Assembly: GCA_900769815.1 (NCBI GenBank)
Contig: CAAGID010000037.1
Coordinates: 23,737 to 87,736 of the forward strand
DNA: 64,000 bases
From: Clostridia bacterium
GTDB taxonomy: Bacteria; Bacillota; Clostridia; Christensenellales; QALW01
Direction of reading: 5' to 3'
The notes under the pieces: model-generated
What the model was told of the DNA's origin: nothing
The model's database searches: none
Seen by the model: the letters and a program-made list of their open reading frames with translations, nothing else
Shown: positions 25,624-34,015 of the stretch, in pieces
Layout: each line of letters opens with the position of its first letter
Position numbering within the stretch: position 1 is the first letter of the stretch
Made by a program: the position numbers and the translations under genes

Positions 25624-26622
25624 ATGATAGCTGCAATTGATTATTCAAGAAAAAAATTAAGAGAGACTATACCGCAGATGGCATTTAACGGCGGAGACCT
25701 TATTGCCTGGCAGAAGGAGGCAAGGGCAAAGCTGAGAGAACTTATCGGTATGGATAAATATGTTAAGGTTGCACCGGAATTTGAGATTGATTTCGATACG
25801 GAAATTGAAAATGCCCGTGAAATCCGCTTCACCTTTTTAAGTGAAGAAGGCTACCGCGTACCCTGCCATCTCTTCATTCCTTTCGGAGTTGAAAAACCCC
25901 CTGTTATGATCGGTCTTCAGGGACACTCAAAGGGTATGCACGTATCAATGCGTCGTACAAGATATGAGGGAGAAGAACCTTTGCTTGAAGGCGACAGAGA
26001 TTTTTGCGTACGTGCAATAAAAGAAGGCTATGCAGCCGTTGCTTTGGAACAGAGAAACTTTGGCGAGTGCGGTGGAAGACCTGTTGGTCCTGACTGTACT
26101 GAATCTGCTCTCGTAGGAATGTTGGCAGGCAGAACAACCGTAGGCGAACGCGTTTGGGACGTTATGTGTCTTATCGACGTTCTTGAAAGTGAATTTTCTG
26201 AACTTGTTGACGTAAATAATATTTGTTGTATGGGTAACTCAGGCGGAGGTACTGCAACTGCTTATATTGCCGCACTTGAAGACAGAATTAAGCTTGCTAT
26301 GCCCTCTGCTGCAATGTGCACTTATAGGGATTCTATCGGTGCAGTGTTCCATTGCCCCTGTAACTACGTACCTCATATTGCTGAGTATTTTGATATGGGT
26401 GACCTTATGGCGATGGCATATCCCAAATACTTTATTCAGGTTAACGGTAAAGATGACCGTATTTTCCCTCTCTTTGGTGCAAAAGAAGTTTTCGAAAAAG
26501 GCAGACTTGCCTACGAAAGTATGAATGCTGCTGACAGATGCGTTCACGTAATAGGTGACGGCGGACATAGATTCTATGCAGATGATTCTTGGCCCCACGT
26601 TCATAAATTTATGGGAATTTAA
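25624..26622 (+). CDS. Alpha/beta hydrolase, acetyl-xylan-esterase-like
   Basis: A 332-residue hydrolase without a signal peptide, so probably cytoplasmic. The nucleophile elbow is 'CCMGNSGGGTA' (Ser at about residue 206). Asp in 'VNGKDDRIFPL' and His in 'VIGDGGHRFYADD' complete the triad. 'VMIGLQGHSKGMH' gives the oxyanion region, and a long N-terminal extension precedes the fold. This layout resembles the dienelactone hydrolase/acetyl-xylan esterase group acting on acylated sugars. The exact substrate is unknown. AGTGAGGAA precedes the ATG and a strong terminator follows. Confidence 0.8.
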   Translation: MIAAIDYSRKKLRETIPQMAFNGGDLIAWQKEARAKLRELIGMDKYVKVAPEFEIDFDTEIENAREIRFTFLSEEGYRVPCHLFIPFGVEKPPVMIGLQGHSKGMHVSMRRTRYEGEEPLLEGDRDFCVRAIKEGYAAVALEQRNFGECGGRPVGPDCTESALVGMLAGRTTVGERVWDVMCLIDVLESEFSELVDVNNICCMGNSGGGTATAYIAALEDRIKLAMPSAAMCTYRDSIGAVFHCPCNYVPHIAEYFDMGDLMAMAYPKYFIQVNGKDDRIFPLFGAKEVFEKGRLAYESMNAADRCVHVIGDGGHRFYADDSWPHVHKFMGI

Positions 26623-26630
26623 TAAAAAGT

Positions 26631-26663
26631 GAAAGCCATCTTCACAGGTGGCTTTCTTTTTTT
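26631..26663 (+). terminator. Terminator of the hydrolase gene
   Basis: GAAAGCCA (26631-26638) pairs with TGGCTTTC (26649-26656), followed by seven T. Confidence 0.9.
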
Positions 26664-26735
26664 GCTACAATCAACAACATACAAAAAGTTTTTCTGCTTT
26701 TTTGTGGAATTCAAATTGTTTTTTTGTGGTTTCTG

Positions 26736-26764
26736 TTGACATTGTAATGGAAATGTTGTATTAT
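26736..26764 (+). promoter_or_regulatory. Promoter of the iron alcohol dehydrogenase
   Basis: TTGACA (26736-26741), 17-bp spacer, TATTAT (26759-26764). Confidence 0.85.
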
Positions 26765-26796
26765 ATTAAAAAATACACTTGGGAGAGTATAAAAAA

Positions 26797-27942
26797 ATGA
26801 AAAAGTTTGAAGTTATGACCGACATATACTTCGGTGAAGCAGCTCTTGAACGTTTAAGCAAACTTGAATACAAAAAAGCCTTTATATTTGCTGACCCTTT
26901 TGTTGTTGAAAGCGGACTTATTCGTCACATTACCCGTCCCCTTGACAGAGGCGATATACAGTATGAGCTTTATACCGATATTTGTGCAGATCCTACCACT
27001 GAAAAGGTAACTAAAGGTATTGCGGCAATGGTAAAGGCTAATCCGGAGTGTATTATCGCTGTTGGCGGCGGAAGTGCTATGGATTTAGCAAAGGCAGTTC
27101 GTAAAATTGCTAATCAGATGGATAAAAATATAAATCCTTATCTTATTGCTATTCCTACAACAAGCGGTACGGGCAGTGAAGTAACTTCATATTCAGTTAT
27201 AACCGATTCTGAAACCCATTCAAAGATTCCTCTTGCTTCAGCTGATATGACTCCCGATGAAGCAATTCTTGACGAAGTTTTAGTTAAAAGTGTGCCTGCA
27301 GGCGTAACCGCTGATACAGGTATGGACGTTTTAACACATGCTATCGAAGCATACGTAAGTATAAATAATAATGAGTTTTCAGGTGCTTTGGCAGAAAAAT
27401 CAATAGAAATCTGCGGTCAGTTCCTCTATCGCTCATATCTTGACAGTAACGATTCCCACGCACGCAGAAAGATGCACATTGCTTCCTGCTTAGCAGGTCT
27501 TGCATTCAACAGTGCTTCTTTAGGTCTTAACCACGGTATGGCTCATCAGCTTGGTGCAGTTTTCCATATTCCTCATGGCAGAGCAAACGCAATGCTTCTT
27601 CCTTGGATTATTGAGTATAATTCAAATATAGATATTGGCTCACGCAGCCGTCAGGTATATGAGCCTCACGTAAGAAAATATTGTAACATTGCAATGAGTT
27701 TGGGTCTTCACGGTTCTAATGAAATTATGACCATTCACTCACTTGCAAACTATATGCGTTTTATGTGCGATGAAATGAAGATACCTATGCATTTAAGCGA
27801 AGTTCTTTCAATCTCAAAGGAAGAATACGAAAGCAAAATTCCTGAAATGGCAGATGCTGCTTTGGTTGACGGTTGTACCGCAACTAACCCCCGTATTCCT
27901 ACCAAGGACGAGGTTATCGCAATTTATAAAAAGCTTTGGTAA
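26797..27942 (+). CDS. Iron-containing alcohol dehydrogenase
   Basis: A 381-residue group III alcohol dehydrogenase reducing short aldehydes or oxidising alcohols with NAD(P)H. Iron ligands are visible in 'GMDVLTHAIEAYVS' (D, H) and 'GLNHGMAHQLGAVFHIPHGRANA' -type His. 'AVGGGSAMDLAKAV' is the nucleotide-binding block and 'IPTTSGTGSEVTSYSVI' the family signature. The ATG at 26797 follows GGGAGAG; an in-frame TTG at 26779 overlaps that site and was discarded. It likely works in fermentation. The precise substrate (ethanol, propanediol, butanol) is not evident. A DUF896 gene follows six bases later. Confidence 0.92.
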   Translation: MKKFEVMTDIYFGEAALERLSKLEYKKAFIFADPFVVESGLIRHITRPLDRGDIQYELYTDICADPTTEKVTKGIAAMVKANPECIIAVGGGSAMDLAKAVRKIANQMDKNINPYLIAIPTTSGTGSEVTSYSVITDSETHSKIPLASADMTPDEAILDEVLVKSVPAGVTADTGMDVLTHAIEAYVSINNNEFSGALAEKSIEICGQFLYRSYLDSNDSHARRKMHIASCLAGLAFNSASLGLNHGMAHQLGAVFHIPHGRANAMLLPWIIEYNSNIDIGSRSRQVYEPHVRKYCNIAMSLGLHGSNEIMTIHSLANYMRFMCDEMKIPMHLSEVLSISKEEYESKIPEMADAALVDGCTATNPRIPTKDEVIAIYKKLW

Positions 27943-27948
27943 TAAAAT

Positions 27949-28164
27949 ATGGATCAGAAAAAAATTGACAGAATAAATTATTTGGCAAAAAAGGCAAAAA
28001 CGGAAGGGTTAACTGAAGAAGAAACAAGGGAACGTGAACAGTTACGCAACGAATACCGTGCATCCTTTATGGCAGGCCTTTCGGGTATTTTAGATAATAC
28101 CGTTATTCAGTATCCTGACGGTAGTAAGGTTCCTGTTAAGAAGAAGCCTGACGCCAAAGCTTGA
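27949..28164 (+). CDS. DUF896 (YnzC/YneA-operon type) protein
   Basis: A 71-residue protein of DUF896. The pattern 'KIDRINYLAKKAKTEGLTEEETREREQLRNEYR' is the family signature, a helical hairpin. Such proteins are small and cytoplasmic; some Bacillus members sit in the SOS operon. Here it follows an alcohol dehydrogenase by six bases, so the context gives no clear role. A strong terminator follows. Confidence 0.9.
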   Translation: MDQKKIDRINYLAKKAKTEGLTEEETREREQLRNEYRASFMAGLSGILDNTVIQYPDGSKVPVKKKPDAKA

Positions 28165-28181
28165 TAATTCCTTGCAACCAT

Positions 28182-28209
28182 AACTCCCCAAGCAAATTGG
28201 GGAGTTTTT
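28182..28209 (+). terminator. Terminator after the DUF896 gene
   Basis: A 10-bp perfect stem (28182-28191 with 28197-28206, loop GCAAA) followed by T residues. Confidence 0.9.
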
Positions 28210-28288
28210 ACGTCAAAATCATAATTCCAAAACAAGCAATGGCTAAAAGGGAGCAGATAAGCAGAAAATAATTTCGGTCGCTTTTCAT
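28208..28288 (-). CDS. 26-residue single-pass membrane peptide
   Basis: A very small frame starting at 28288, with AAAAGGATG eight bases upstream. The product is six polar residues (MKSDRN) and then about 18 hydrophobic residues to the end, an N-in small membrane protein pattern. A longer open frame to 28399 would cross the PBP promoter region. It lies between a terminator and the divergent PBP gene. Function unknown; coding status rests on the ribosome binding site and the clean membrane segment. Confidence 0.4.
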   Translation of the reverse strand: MKSDRNYFLLICSLLAIACFGIMILT

Positions 28289-28360
28289 AAAATCACATCC
28301 TTTTAACTTATTTTGCACAAAAAATTTATGGATATGTGCAAAAGAAATAAAAGAATAGAG

Positions 28361-28389
28361 TTGAATTTTTATTGATTCTTTGATATAAT
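28361..28389 (+). promoter_or_regulatory. Promoter of the class A PBP gene
   Basis: TTGAAT (28361-28366), 17-bp spacer, TATAAT (28384-28389). Confidence 0.75.
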
Positions 28390-28422
28390 ATAAAAACAAA
28401 TATGATTATAAGGGGGGATTTA

Positions 28423-31182
28423 ATGGCTGATAAAGAGCATTATAATTTTGAAGTTACGGAGGTTAATAACCCAAAACGAAACTTTGCTGTTGAAGAAAAT
28501 GTTAAAATAAACCGTGCAACACGCGAGAGCACACAGTATCGTAAACCTACCCCCGATGAAATAAAGGCTGTTAAAGGAAAACAGGAAACAAGAGAACAAC
28601 GTCAGCGTGTAAACAAAGGAAACATGAAAAATGAGTTTTCCGTACTTACTGTTGAAAAGATAGAAAAATCTAAGGCTGAACCTCAGAAAAAGCAGAGTCC
28701 AAGGCCCATTAAGGATATGAGCAGTAACGTATATACCGTTGACAGAACGCGTGAGAGGCAGATAAAGCAAAGAGAAGCACGTCAGCGTGAACGTTATCTT
28801 AAGCAAAAGGAAATTGAAGAAGCAACAAAAATATTTGTGCCTAAAAAAACTCGGGGTAATTATTTTGTAGATTTATTCCTTACAACTTTTAAAATGGCAA
28901 TCTTTTGCATTTTACTCGTTTGTATTTCAGGCATAGGCTTTTTGATTGGTATGTCAAAATCCTATCTTGAATCTGTACCGGAATTAAACTTTGATATATT
29001 GGTTGAGCAAGAGCAGGCAACAAAAATACTTGATGTAAACGGTAATTTGCTTGGTAACTATTATAATATGGAAAACCGCGAATGGGCAGGCTTTAATGAA
29101 ATTCCCGTGGAACTCAAAAATGCCGTAATAGCCATTGAAGACGTGCGTTTTTACAGGCACGTTGGTATGGACTTTAAGCGTCTTTTCTCAGTAATTATCA
29201 GTAACGTTACAAGTGACTCAATGCAGGGCGGTTCAACCATAACCCAGCAGTTAATAAAAAATACCATACTTTCCTTTGAACAGACCTATAAACGTAAAAT
29301 TCAGGAGGCTTCTCTTGCCCTTGAACTTGAAAGAAAGTATGATAAGGATACCATATTGGAAGCTTACCTTAATACCATATATATGGGTGGCTCCTGCTAC
29401 GGTATGAAAACTGCTGCAAAGGATTATTTTGGCAAAGAACTCAATGAACTTACATTAAGAGAATGCGCATGCCTTGCAGGTATGATACAGAATCCCTCTC
29501 GCTTTAATCCCCGCAGTAATTTCCATTCAAGAAATAATCCTGACAGAACAAATAACAGAACAAACCTTGTTCTCTATGAGATGCTTGAAAACGGCTTTAT
29601 AAATGAGGAACAGTATCAGGCGGCAAGAAATGATACTCTTACTGTTTTAAAAGATTCTCCCTATGAAGCAGAAACAGGTATGACTTATTATATGGACTAC
29701 GTTATTGAAAACGTAGTTGATAATCTTTTAGAGCATGACGGTCTTGAAGATAATGCCGAAAATAGAAAAAAGATAAAGGAAGAAATACGTACTTCAGGTT
29801 ACAAGATTTACACAACTCTTGATGCTAATAAGCAAAAAACTGCTGAAAACGCAGTTTATTCCTTTAAGGGCTATCCTAAAATGCGTTACGAGTCGGACTC
29901 GTATACAGTAATCGGAAGAAACCCTGACGGAACTGTTATAAGGCTCACTCAGCCTCAGGCGGCAGTTGCCGTTATGGATTATAGGACCGGCTACATTGTT
30001 GCTCTTGTAGGAGGAAGACAAGCGCCTGCAGGCAGACTTGAATTTAACCGTGCATTCCAGTCAACAATGCCCGTAGGCTCGGCAATCAAACCCATTGCAG
30101 TTTATGCACCTGCCATTGAATTAGGTAAGGGCACAGGCTCGGTTTATTATGACTATGCAATGAGTCTTCAGGGGTGGGTTTCTGAAAAAGGATACCCTGA
30201 AAATAATAGCCGCAATCACTCGGGGATTGTTACAATGCGTAAAGCCTTTGTTAATTCCCTTAACACGTCTGCGGCGCAGGCACTATTATATGACGTAGGC
30301 ATAGAAAACTCGTTTAATACTCTTGTGAACCTTGGTGTAAATCCTGAACATATCAGCAAAACAGGATCAGGTCTTGCACTAGGCAGCTCAGGTATAACGC
30401 CACTAGAGATGGCAGGAGCATTCTCAGCGGTCGCAAATATGGGGGTTTACATTGAACCTATAGCTTTTACGAAAATAGAATACCCTAACGGCGAAGTCCG
30501 TATCGATATGATAAAACAGCAGGAGCAGCGAAGAGTGCTCAGCGAAAGTACAGCCTGGCAGGTTACTGATATGATGCGTTCAGTTGCAACAAGCGGTATC
30601 CAAAGCAGAATTGACGTGCCGGGACAGACTGTTTATGGAAAAACCGGTACTAACTCAGAATCGCGAGGCGTTTTCTTTGCAGGCTTTACAGGATATTATA
30701 CTTGCTGTGTGTGGGTTGGTTCAGATGCTTATAAACCCTTGCAAAATAATGCACAGGGAAGTTCTTATGCAGGACCTTTATTCTCGGCTGTTATGAAGGC
30801 ACTTCATAAAGGACTTCCCGATAGAAAAGCAAACGATGTGGAACCTGCAAGTATAGGTGTTAAGAAGGTAAAATACTGTTCAGTTACCGGTATGATTGCA
30901 TCAAATGCATGCCCTTCAACGCATATCGATTATGGAAATCCCAATTATCCCGAAAATAACAAAATGAAGAATTGCGAGCTTCATAGTCTTATTGATGTTT
31001 GTACTGAAAGCGGTATGCTTGCAACGGCAAACTGTCCTAAGAATAAAGTTAAGAAAAAATCACTTATTAACTCAATACCTTCTCAAGGTTTATTGAATCA
31101 TATGTATGCAACTGCACCTGAAATCTTTATGTCTGCTGCAGGCAAAATATCCAGTGAAATGGGACAATGCAATATTCACTAG
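28423..31182 (+). CDS. Class A penicillin-binding protein (GT51-transpeptidase)
   Basis: A 919-residue bifunctional peptidoglycan synthase. A long charged cytoplasmic tail (residues 1-150) is followed by one membrane segment (about 151-178). The GT51 domain shows 'VIAIEDVRFYRHVGMDFKRL' (catalytic Glu), 'GGSTITQQLIKN' and 'ERKYDKDTILEAYLNTIYMG'. The transpeptidase domain has the S-x-x-K in 'PVGSAIKP', S-x-N in 'VNSLNTSAA' and K-T-G in 'YGKTGTN'. A Cys-containing C-terminal extension repeats the 'C[ST].[ST]GM[IL]A' pattern. The start at 28423 follows GGGGGG. The 150-residue basic tail is longer than usual for PBP1A. Confidence 0.95.
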   Translation: MADKEHYNFEVTEVNNPKRNFAVEENVKINRATRESTQYRKPTPDEIKAVKGKQETREQRQRVNKGNMKNEFSVLTVEKIEKSKAEPQKKQSPRPIKDMSSNVYTVDRTRERQIKQREARQRERYLKQKEIEEATKIFVPKKTRGNYFVDLFLTTFKMAIFCILLVCISGIGFLIGMSKSYLESVPELNFDILVEQEQATKILDVNGNLLGNYYNMENREWAGFNEIPVELKNAVIAIEDVRFYRHVGMDFKRLFSVIISNVTSDSMQGGSTITQQLIKNTILSFEQTYKRKIQEASLALELERKYDKDTILEAYLNTIYMGGSCYGMKTAAKDYFGKELNELTLRECACLAGMIQNPSRFNPRSNFHSRNNPDRTNNRTNLVLYEMLENGFINEEQYQAARNDTLTVLKDSPYEAETGMTYYMDYVIENVVDNLLEHDGLEDNAENRKKIKEEIRTSGYKIYTTLDANKQKTAENAVYSFKGYPKMRYESDSYTVIGRNPDGTVIRLTQPQAAVAVMDYRTGYIVALVGGRQAPAGRLEFNRAFQSTMPVGSAIKPIAVYAPAIELGKGTGSVYYDYAMSLQGWVSEKGYPENNSRNHSGIVTMRKAFVNSLNTSAAQALLYDVGIENSFNTLVNLGVNPEHISKTGSGLALGSSGITPLEMAGAFSAVANMGVYIEPIAFTKIEYPNGEVRIDMIKQQEQRRVLSESTAWQVTDMMRSVATSGIQSRIDVPGQTVYGKTGTNSESRGVFFAGFTGYYTCCVWVGSDAYKPLQNNAQGSSYAGPLFSAVMKALHKGLPDRKANDVEPASIGVKKVKYCSVTGMIASNACPSTHIDYGNPNYPENNKMKNCELHSLIDVCTESGMLATANCPKNKVKKKSLINSIPSQGLLNHMYATAPEIFMSAAGKISSEMGQCNIH

Positions 31183-31254
31183 AAAATTTTATCGTAATAA
31201 TACGCATGATGTAGCAATAAAAGCTCAAGCCAAAAAATTAAGAGCACTGTCTTT

Positions 31255-31498
31255 GAGGCACCTTCCTTACGGATGGTGCCTCAGCTATATTCGTGCTTGG
31301 CACTAACGATATTTCTTTGATGCGATATGTCGCAAGCAACGCGATATACGGCTTTCGCCGTGCTAAAAGGCACGAATATAATATAGTAAAAGTCAAAGGC
31401 TTTTATATCACTTTTGCCGCAAGGCAAAAATATCGCTGTAAACTTTTGGTTTGCAATATCACTTTACCTTTCTCAAAGAAGGTAACCCACTATGACAC
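31255..31498 (+). repeat. Structured multi-hairpin repeat, copy 1 (after PBP)
   Basis: Fills most of the gene-free stretch 31183-31535. Layout: a hairpin GAGGCACC...GGTGCCTC with a CCTTACGG core (31255-31282); then an 11-bp long-range stem TATATTCGTGC/GCACGAATATA (31286-31296 with 31370-31380) enclosing small hairpins such as ACGGC-TTTC-GCCGT; then further hairpins (about 31386-31405, 31411-31428, 31439-31458, 31466-31490) separated by [A/T]ATATCAC. It shares GGTGCCTCAG(C/T)TATATTCG with copy 3 and the layout with copy 2. Confidence 0.7.
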
Positions 31499-31535
31499 TT
31501 TTAAAATCTGAAATGGTTGTTTTTTTACATAGGAA

Positions 31536-31569
31536 AACGGAGACTACTTCTTTACGAAGTGTCTCCGTT
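31536..31569 (-). terminator. Terminator of spo0A
   Basis: AACGGAGAC (31536-31544) pairs with GTCTCCGTT (31561-31569) with an inner ACTTC/GAAGT stem. On the minus strand it ends in a T-rich tract. Confidence 0.8.
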
Positions 31570-31585
31570 AACAGTGCTCTGTTTT

Positions 31586-32371
31586 TTAGTTTGCCTGTAG
31601 ATTTTCTAAAGTCAGTTTGTCGGCAATTAAGGCGATAAATTCGCCGTTGGTGGGCTTATCATTTTTTCCGTAAACTTTGAAACCGAAAAGGTCGTTTATA
31701 TTTTCGATTCTGCCTCGTGTCCAGGCGACCTCAATAGCGTGACGGATGGCACGCTCAACTTTGCTTGATGAGGTTGAGAATTTTCTTGCAATGCCGGGAT
31801 ATAACTCCTTGGTAATGCGATTAATTGAGTCAGGATTTTCTACTACCATTTTAACGGCTTCCCTCAAAAAATGATAACCTTTTATGTGCGCGGGAATGCC
31901 GATAGAGATAAAAACGCTGGAAATCTTTTCATCAAGGCTTGTACGGTAAATAGGTGTGTTCTGCTGTCTTGAAATAATTTCAGTACCTTTGGATAATGAA
32001 ATAACGTCACGTATTCTGCTTTTTACAGTATCGTTTTCAAAGGGCTTGGCTATGTAATATTTGGCACCTAAGCTTAAAGCACGGTACACAAAATTTTCCT
32101 GTGCAAGGGCTGAGATAATTATTATTTGGGGCATTATATTGTGCTCACAAAGATATTCCATTACGCCGAAGCCGTCTAATTGAGGCATTATAATATCAAG
32201 CAATACAATGTCAGGCTTCAGGCGGTTAATCATCTCAATGGCACACATTCCGTTGGCGGCTGTGCCTAAAAACTCAACGTCAGGCATATCTTTTAAAAGA
32301 CTACTTAGTCTGTCCCGAACATCTTGAGAATCGTCTACAACCAAAATTTTTGATTTTTCTGCTTCCTTCAT
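31586..32371 (-). CDS. spo0A: Sporulation master regulator Spo0A
   Basis: A 261-residue response regulator that commits the cell to endospore formation when phosphorylated. The receiver domain (residues 8-125) has the acidic pair 'VVDDSQDV', the phosphorylated Asp in 'IVLLDIIMPQLDGF' and the Lys in 'YYIAKPF'. The C-terminal Spo0A DNA-binding domain holds 'SSSKVERAIRHAIEVAWTRGR', the recognition helix that reads the 0A box. This is strong evidence that the host sporulates. The usual upstream spoIVB is absent; a Crp/Fnr-type gene lies there instead. Confidence 0.97.
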   Translation of the reverse strand: MKEAEKSKILVVDDSQDVRDRLSSLLKDMPDVEFLGTAANGMCAIEMINRLKPDIVLLDIIMPQLDGFGVMEYLCEHNIMPQIIIISALAQENFVYRALSLGAKYYIAKPFENDTVKSRIRDVISLSKGTEIISRQQNTPIYRTSLDEKISSVFISIGIPAHIKGYHFLREAVKMVVENPDSINRITKELYPGIARKFSTSSSKVERAIRHAIEVAWTRGRIENINDLFGFKVYGKNDKPTNGEFIALIADKLTLENLQAN

Positions 32372-32424
32372 AAATTTAACTCCTTTTTCCTTGATTTAAT
32401 AGGTAATCTGTAAATTACTTACAT

Positions 32425-32453
32425 ATTTTACCATTTTAAAGTTTAAAACGCAA
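32425..32453 (-). promoter_or_regulatory. Likely spo0A promoter
   Basis: On the minus strand TTGCGT (32453-32448), 17-bp spacer, TAAAAT (32430-32425). Confidence 0.5.
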
Positions 32454-32484
32454 GTAAAATTAACAAAAATTACCATAACTTTCG

Positions 32485-32491
32485 CTCGACA
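32485..32491. promoter_or_regulatory. Possible 0A box upstream of spo0A
   Basis: CTCGACA differs by one base from TTCGACA, the complement of the 0A-box core TGTCGAA, and lies 32 bp upstream of the -35 box. It could support autoregulation but a 7-mer with one mismatch is weak. Confidence 0.3.
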
Positions 32492-32543
32492 TATTTTTTG
32501 TTGGAGATGTTTTTTAAGGAAAAAGGTATGAATAAGTCGTAGT

Positions 32544-33200
32544 TTATAATAAATGGAAGAAATTTTTGCGGCTTTCCAAAATACCTTCAGCACGAAGTTT
32601 GCTGATTTCAAGGGAAAGTTCGCTTCTATCGACCTCAAGATAGTCGGCAAGCTCCTGGCGGTCATAGGGGATAGTGAATTCCTTGCCGAATTTTTTTTCC
32701 TGAATATCAAGATATGCCAAAAGCTTATCACGGGTAGTGCGTTTTGAACAAATTTCCATCTTTTGATGGAATAAAATGGTCTTCCGGGCAAGGTCCTTCA
32801 TCAAATTAAAAATAAGCTGTTGGTGAAAACAGCAGTTGTTAGTGCAGGTATGGAGAATATGGGTGCAATCAATCAACATAATATATGAAGGCTCGTTGGC
32901 AATGGCTGAAACGGGCAGAAAGTCAGTTTCAGCACAGGCAAAGGCTTCTCCGAAAACTTGTGAAGGCTCAACGCTATTTAGGATACTGCGGTTGCCGTAA
33001 AAATCCACTTGGGTAATCTGAACAGAGCCTAAAAGCACTATTCCTATATGCTTTATTTTATCGCCCTCACGAAAAACGGTGTACTTTTTATCAAAGAAAA
33101 TTATTTTCGCACCTAAACAGTTAAGCATCCGCAATAGATTTTCATCCTCAATACCGTAAAAAAGAGGACACTTTTTTAAAATTTCCAAATAATTTTTCAT
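32544..33200 (-). CDS. Crp/Fnr-family regulator
   Basis: A 218-residue regulator with an N-terminal cyclic-nucleotide-binding-like domain (residues 10-125) and a C-terminal HTH_Crp domain ('RTTRDKLLAYLDIQEKKFG...YDRQELADYLEVDRSELSLEISKLRAEGIL'). Cys residues cluster in 'CTHILHTCTNNCC' at about 111-123, where a metal, heme or redox centre could sit. It is divergent from the ferredoxin-flavorubredoxin operon, with a 16-bp palindrome overlapping that operon's -35 box. This suggests redox- or NO-dependent control (HcpR-like). The signal is inferred, not proved. Confidence 0.88.
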   Translation of the reverse strand: MKNYLEILKKCPLFYGIEDENLLRMLNCLGAKIIFFDKKYTVFREGDKIKHIGIVLLGSVQITQVDFYGNRSILNSVEPSQVFGEAFACAETDFLPVSAIANEPSYIMLIDCTHILHTCTNNCCFHQQLIFNLMKDLARKTILFHQKMEICSKRTTRDKLLAYLDIQEKKFGKEFTIPYDRQELADYLEVDRSELSLEISKLRAEGILESRKNFFHLL

Positions 33201-33214
33201 AAAAAACCTCGTTT

Positions 33215-33230
33215 TGTTGAAAATTCAACA
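33215..33230. promoter_or_regulatory. Crp/Fnr-type operator
   Basis: TGTTGAA and TTCAACA form perfect 7-bp arms around AA. The right arm overlaps the -35 hexamer of the ferredoxin operon, and the site is 14 bp from the regulator's start codon. Size and symmetry fit a Crp/Fnr dimer. Confidence 0.7.
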
Positions 33231-33252
33231 TACTTTATGAAAAAATTATACT
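33224..33252 (+). promoter_or_regulatory. Promoter of the ferredoxin-flavorubredoxin operon
   Basis: TTCAAC (33224-33229), 17-bp spacer, TATACT (33247-33252). Its -35 box lies in the palindrome. Confidence 0.65.
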
Positions 33253-33284
33253 ACAATTAAATCATAAAAGCAAGGAGGAAATAA

Positions 33285-33977
33285 ATGATACGAAAAATAA
33301 TCAAAATTGATACAGAAAAATGTAACGGTTGCGGTCTCTGTGCAAAAGCTTGTCACGAGGGTGCAATAGAAATGATAAATAATAAAGCGGTGTTAACACG
33401 GGAAGATTACTGTGACGGCTTAGGCGATTGTCTTCCTGCCTGCCCGGTAAACGCAATTTCCTTTGAGGAAAGGGAAGCACCTGAATATAATGAAGAGGCA
33501 GTAAAAAATGCAAAACTTAATAAAATAGGTAAAAAACTTCCCTGCGCTTGTGTCGGTATTAAGGCAAAGGAAATAAAGAGGAATAGAGAAGAAAAAGTAA
33601 TTGCAAGCGGTATAAGCAGGCTTTCCCAATGGCCTTGTCAGATAAAGCTTGTACCGGTAAACGCCCCGTATTTTGATAACGCTAATCTCTTGATTGCGGC
33701 TGACTGTACCGCCTATGCTTACGGAAGCTTTCACGAAGATTTTATGAAAAATCACATAACGCTTATCGGCTGTCCGAAGCTTGATGAAGGCGATTACACT
33801 GATAAGCTTTACGAGATAATAAAAAACAACAAAATAAAAAGCGTAAAAATAGTGCGTATGGAAGTTCCTTGCTGTTCGGGTCTTGAAAACGCGGCAAAAA
33901 GGGCTCTGCAAAAAAGCGGAAAATTCATCCCTTGGCAGGTAATAACTTTAACAACTGACGGAAAAATACTTGAATAA
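33285..33977 (+). CDS. 4Fe-4S ferredoxin-domain protein
   Basis: A 230-residue cytosolic iron-sulfur protein. The N-terminal ferredoxin part has a first cluster set 'CNGCGLCAKAC' and a second set 'CDGLGDCLPACPVNAI', giving eight Cys for two 4Fe-4S clusters. The rest (residues 80-230) is a conserved domain with extra Cys ('PCACVG', 'VPCCSG') that is often found next to Crp/Fnr and hybrid-cluster genes. It probably moves electrons within this stress operon. AAGGAGG precedes the ATG. The flavorubredoxin gene follows 38 bp later. Confidence 0.88.
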   Translation: MIRKIIKIDTEKCNGCGLCAKACHEGAIEMINNKAVLTREDYCDGLGDCLPACPVNAISFEEREAPEYNEEAVKNAKLNKIGKKLPCACVGIKAKEIKRNREEKVIASGISRLSQWPCQIKLVPVNAPYFDNANLLIAADCTAYAYGSFHEDFMKNHITLIGCPKLDEGDYTDKLYEIIKNNKIKSVKIVRMEVPCCSGLENAAKRALQKSGKFIPWQVITLTTDGKILE

Positions 33978-34015
33978 TTTTCTAAACGTGGTAAAATATC
34001 ATAGAGGTGATTTTA

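Noticed and set aside
31293..31511. 72-codon open frame on the plus strand
   Set aside because: It lies wholly inside the hairpin array; its codons are repeat arms and it has no ribosome binding site.
32485..32491. Firm claim of Spo0A autoregulation
   Set aside because: A single 7-mer with one mismatch to the 0A box is expected often by chance in AT-rich DNA; listed only at low confidence.
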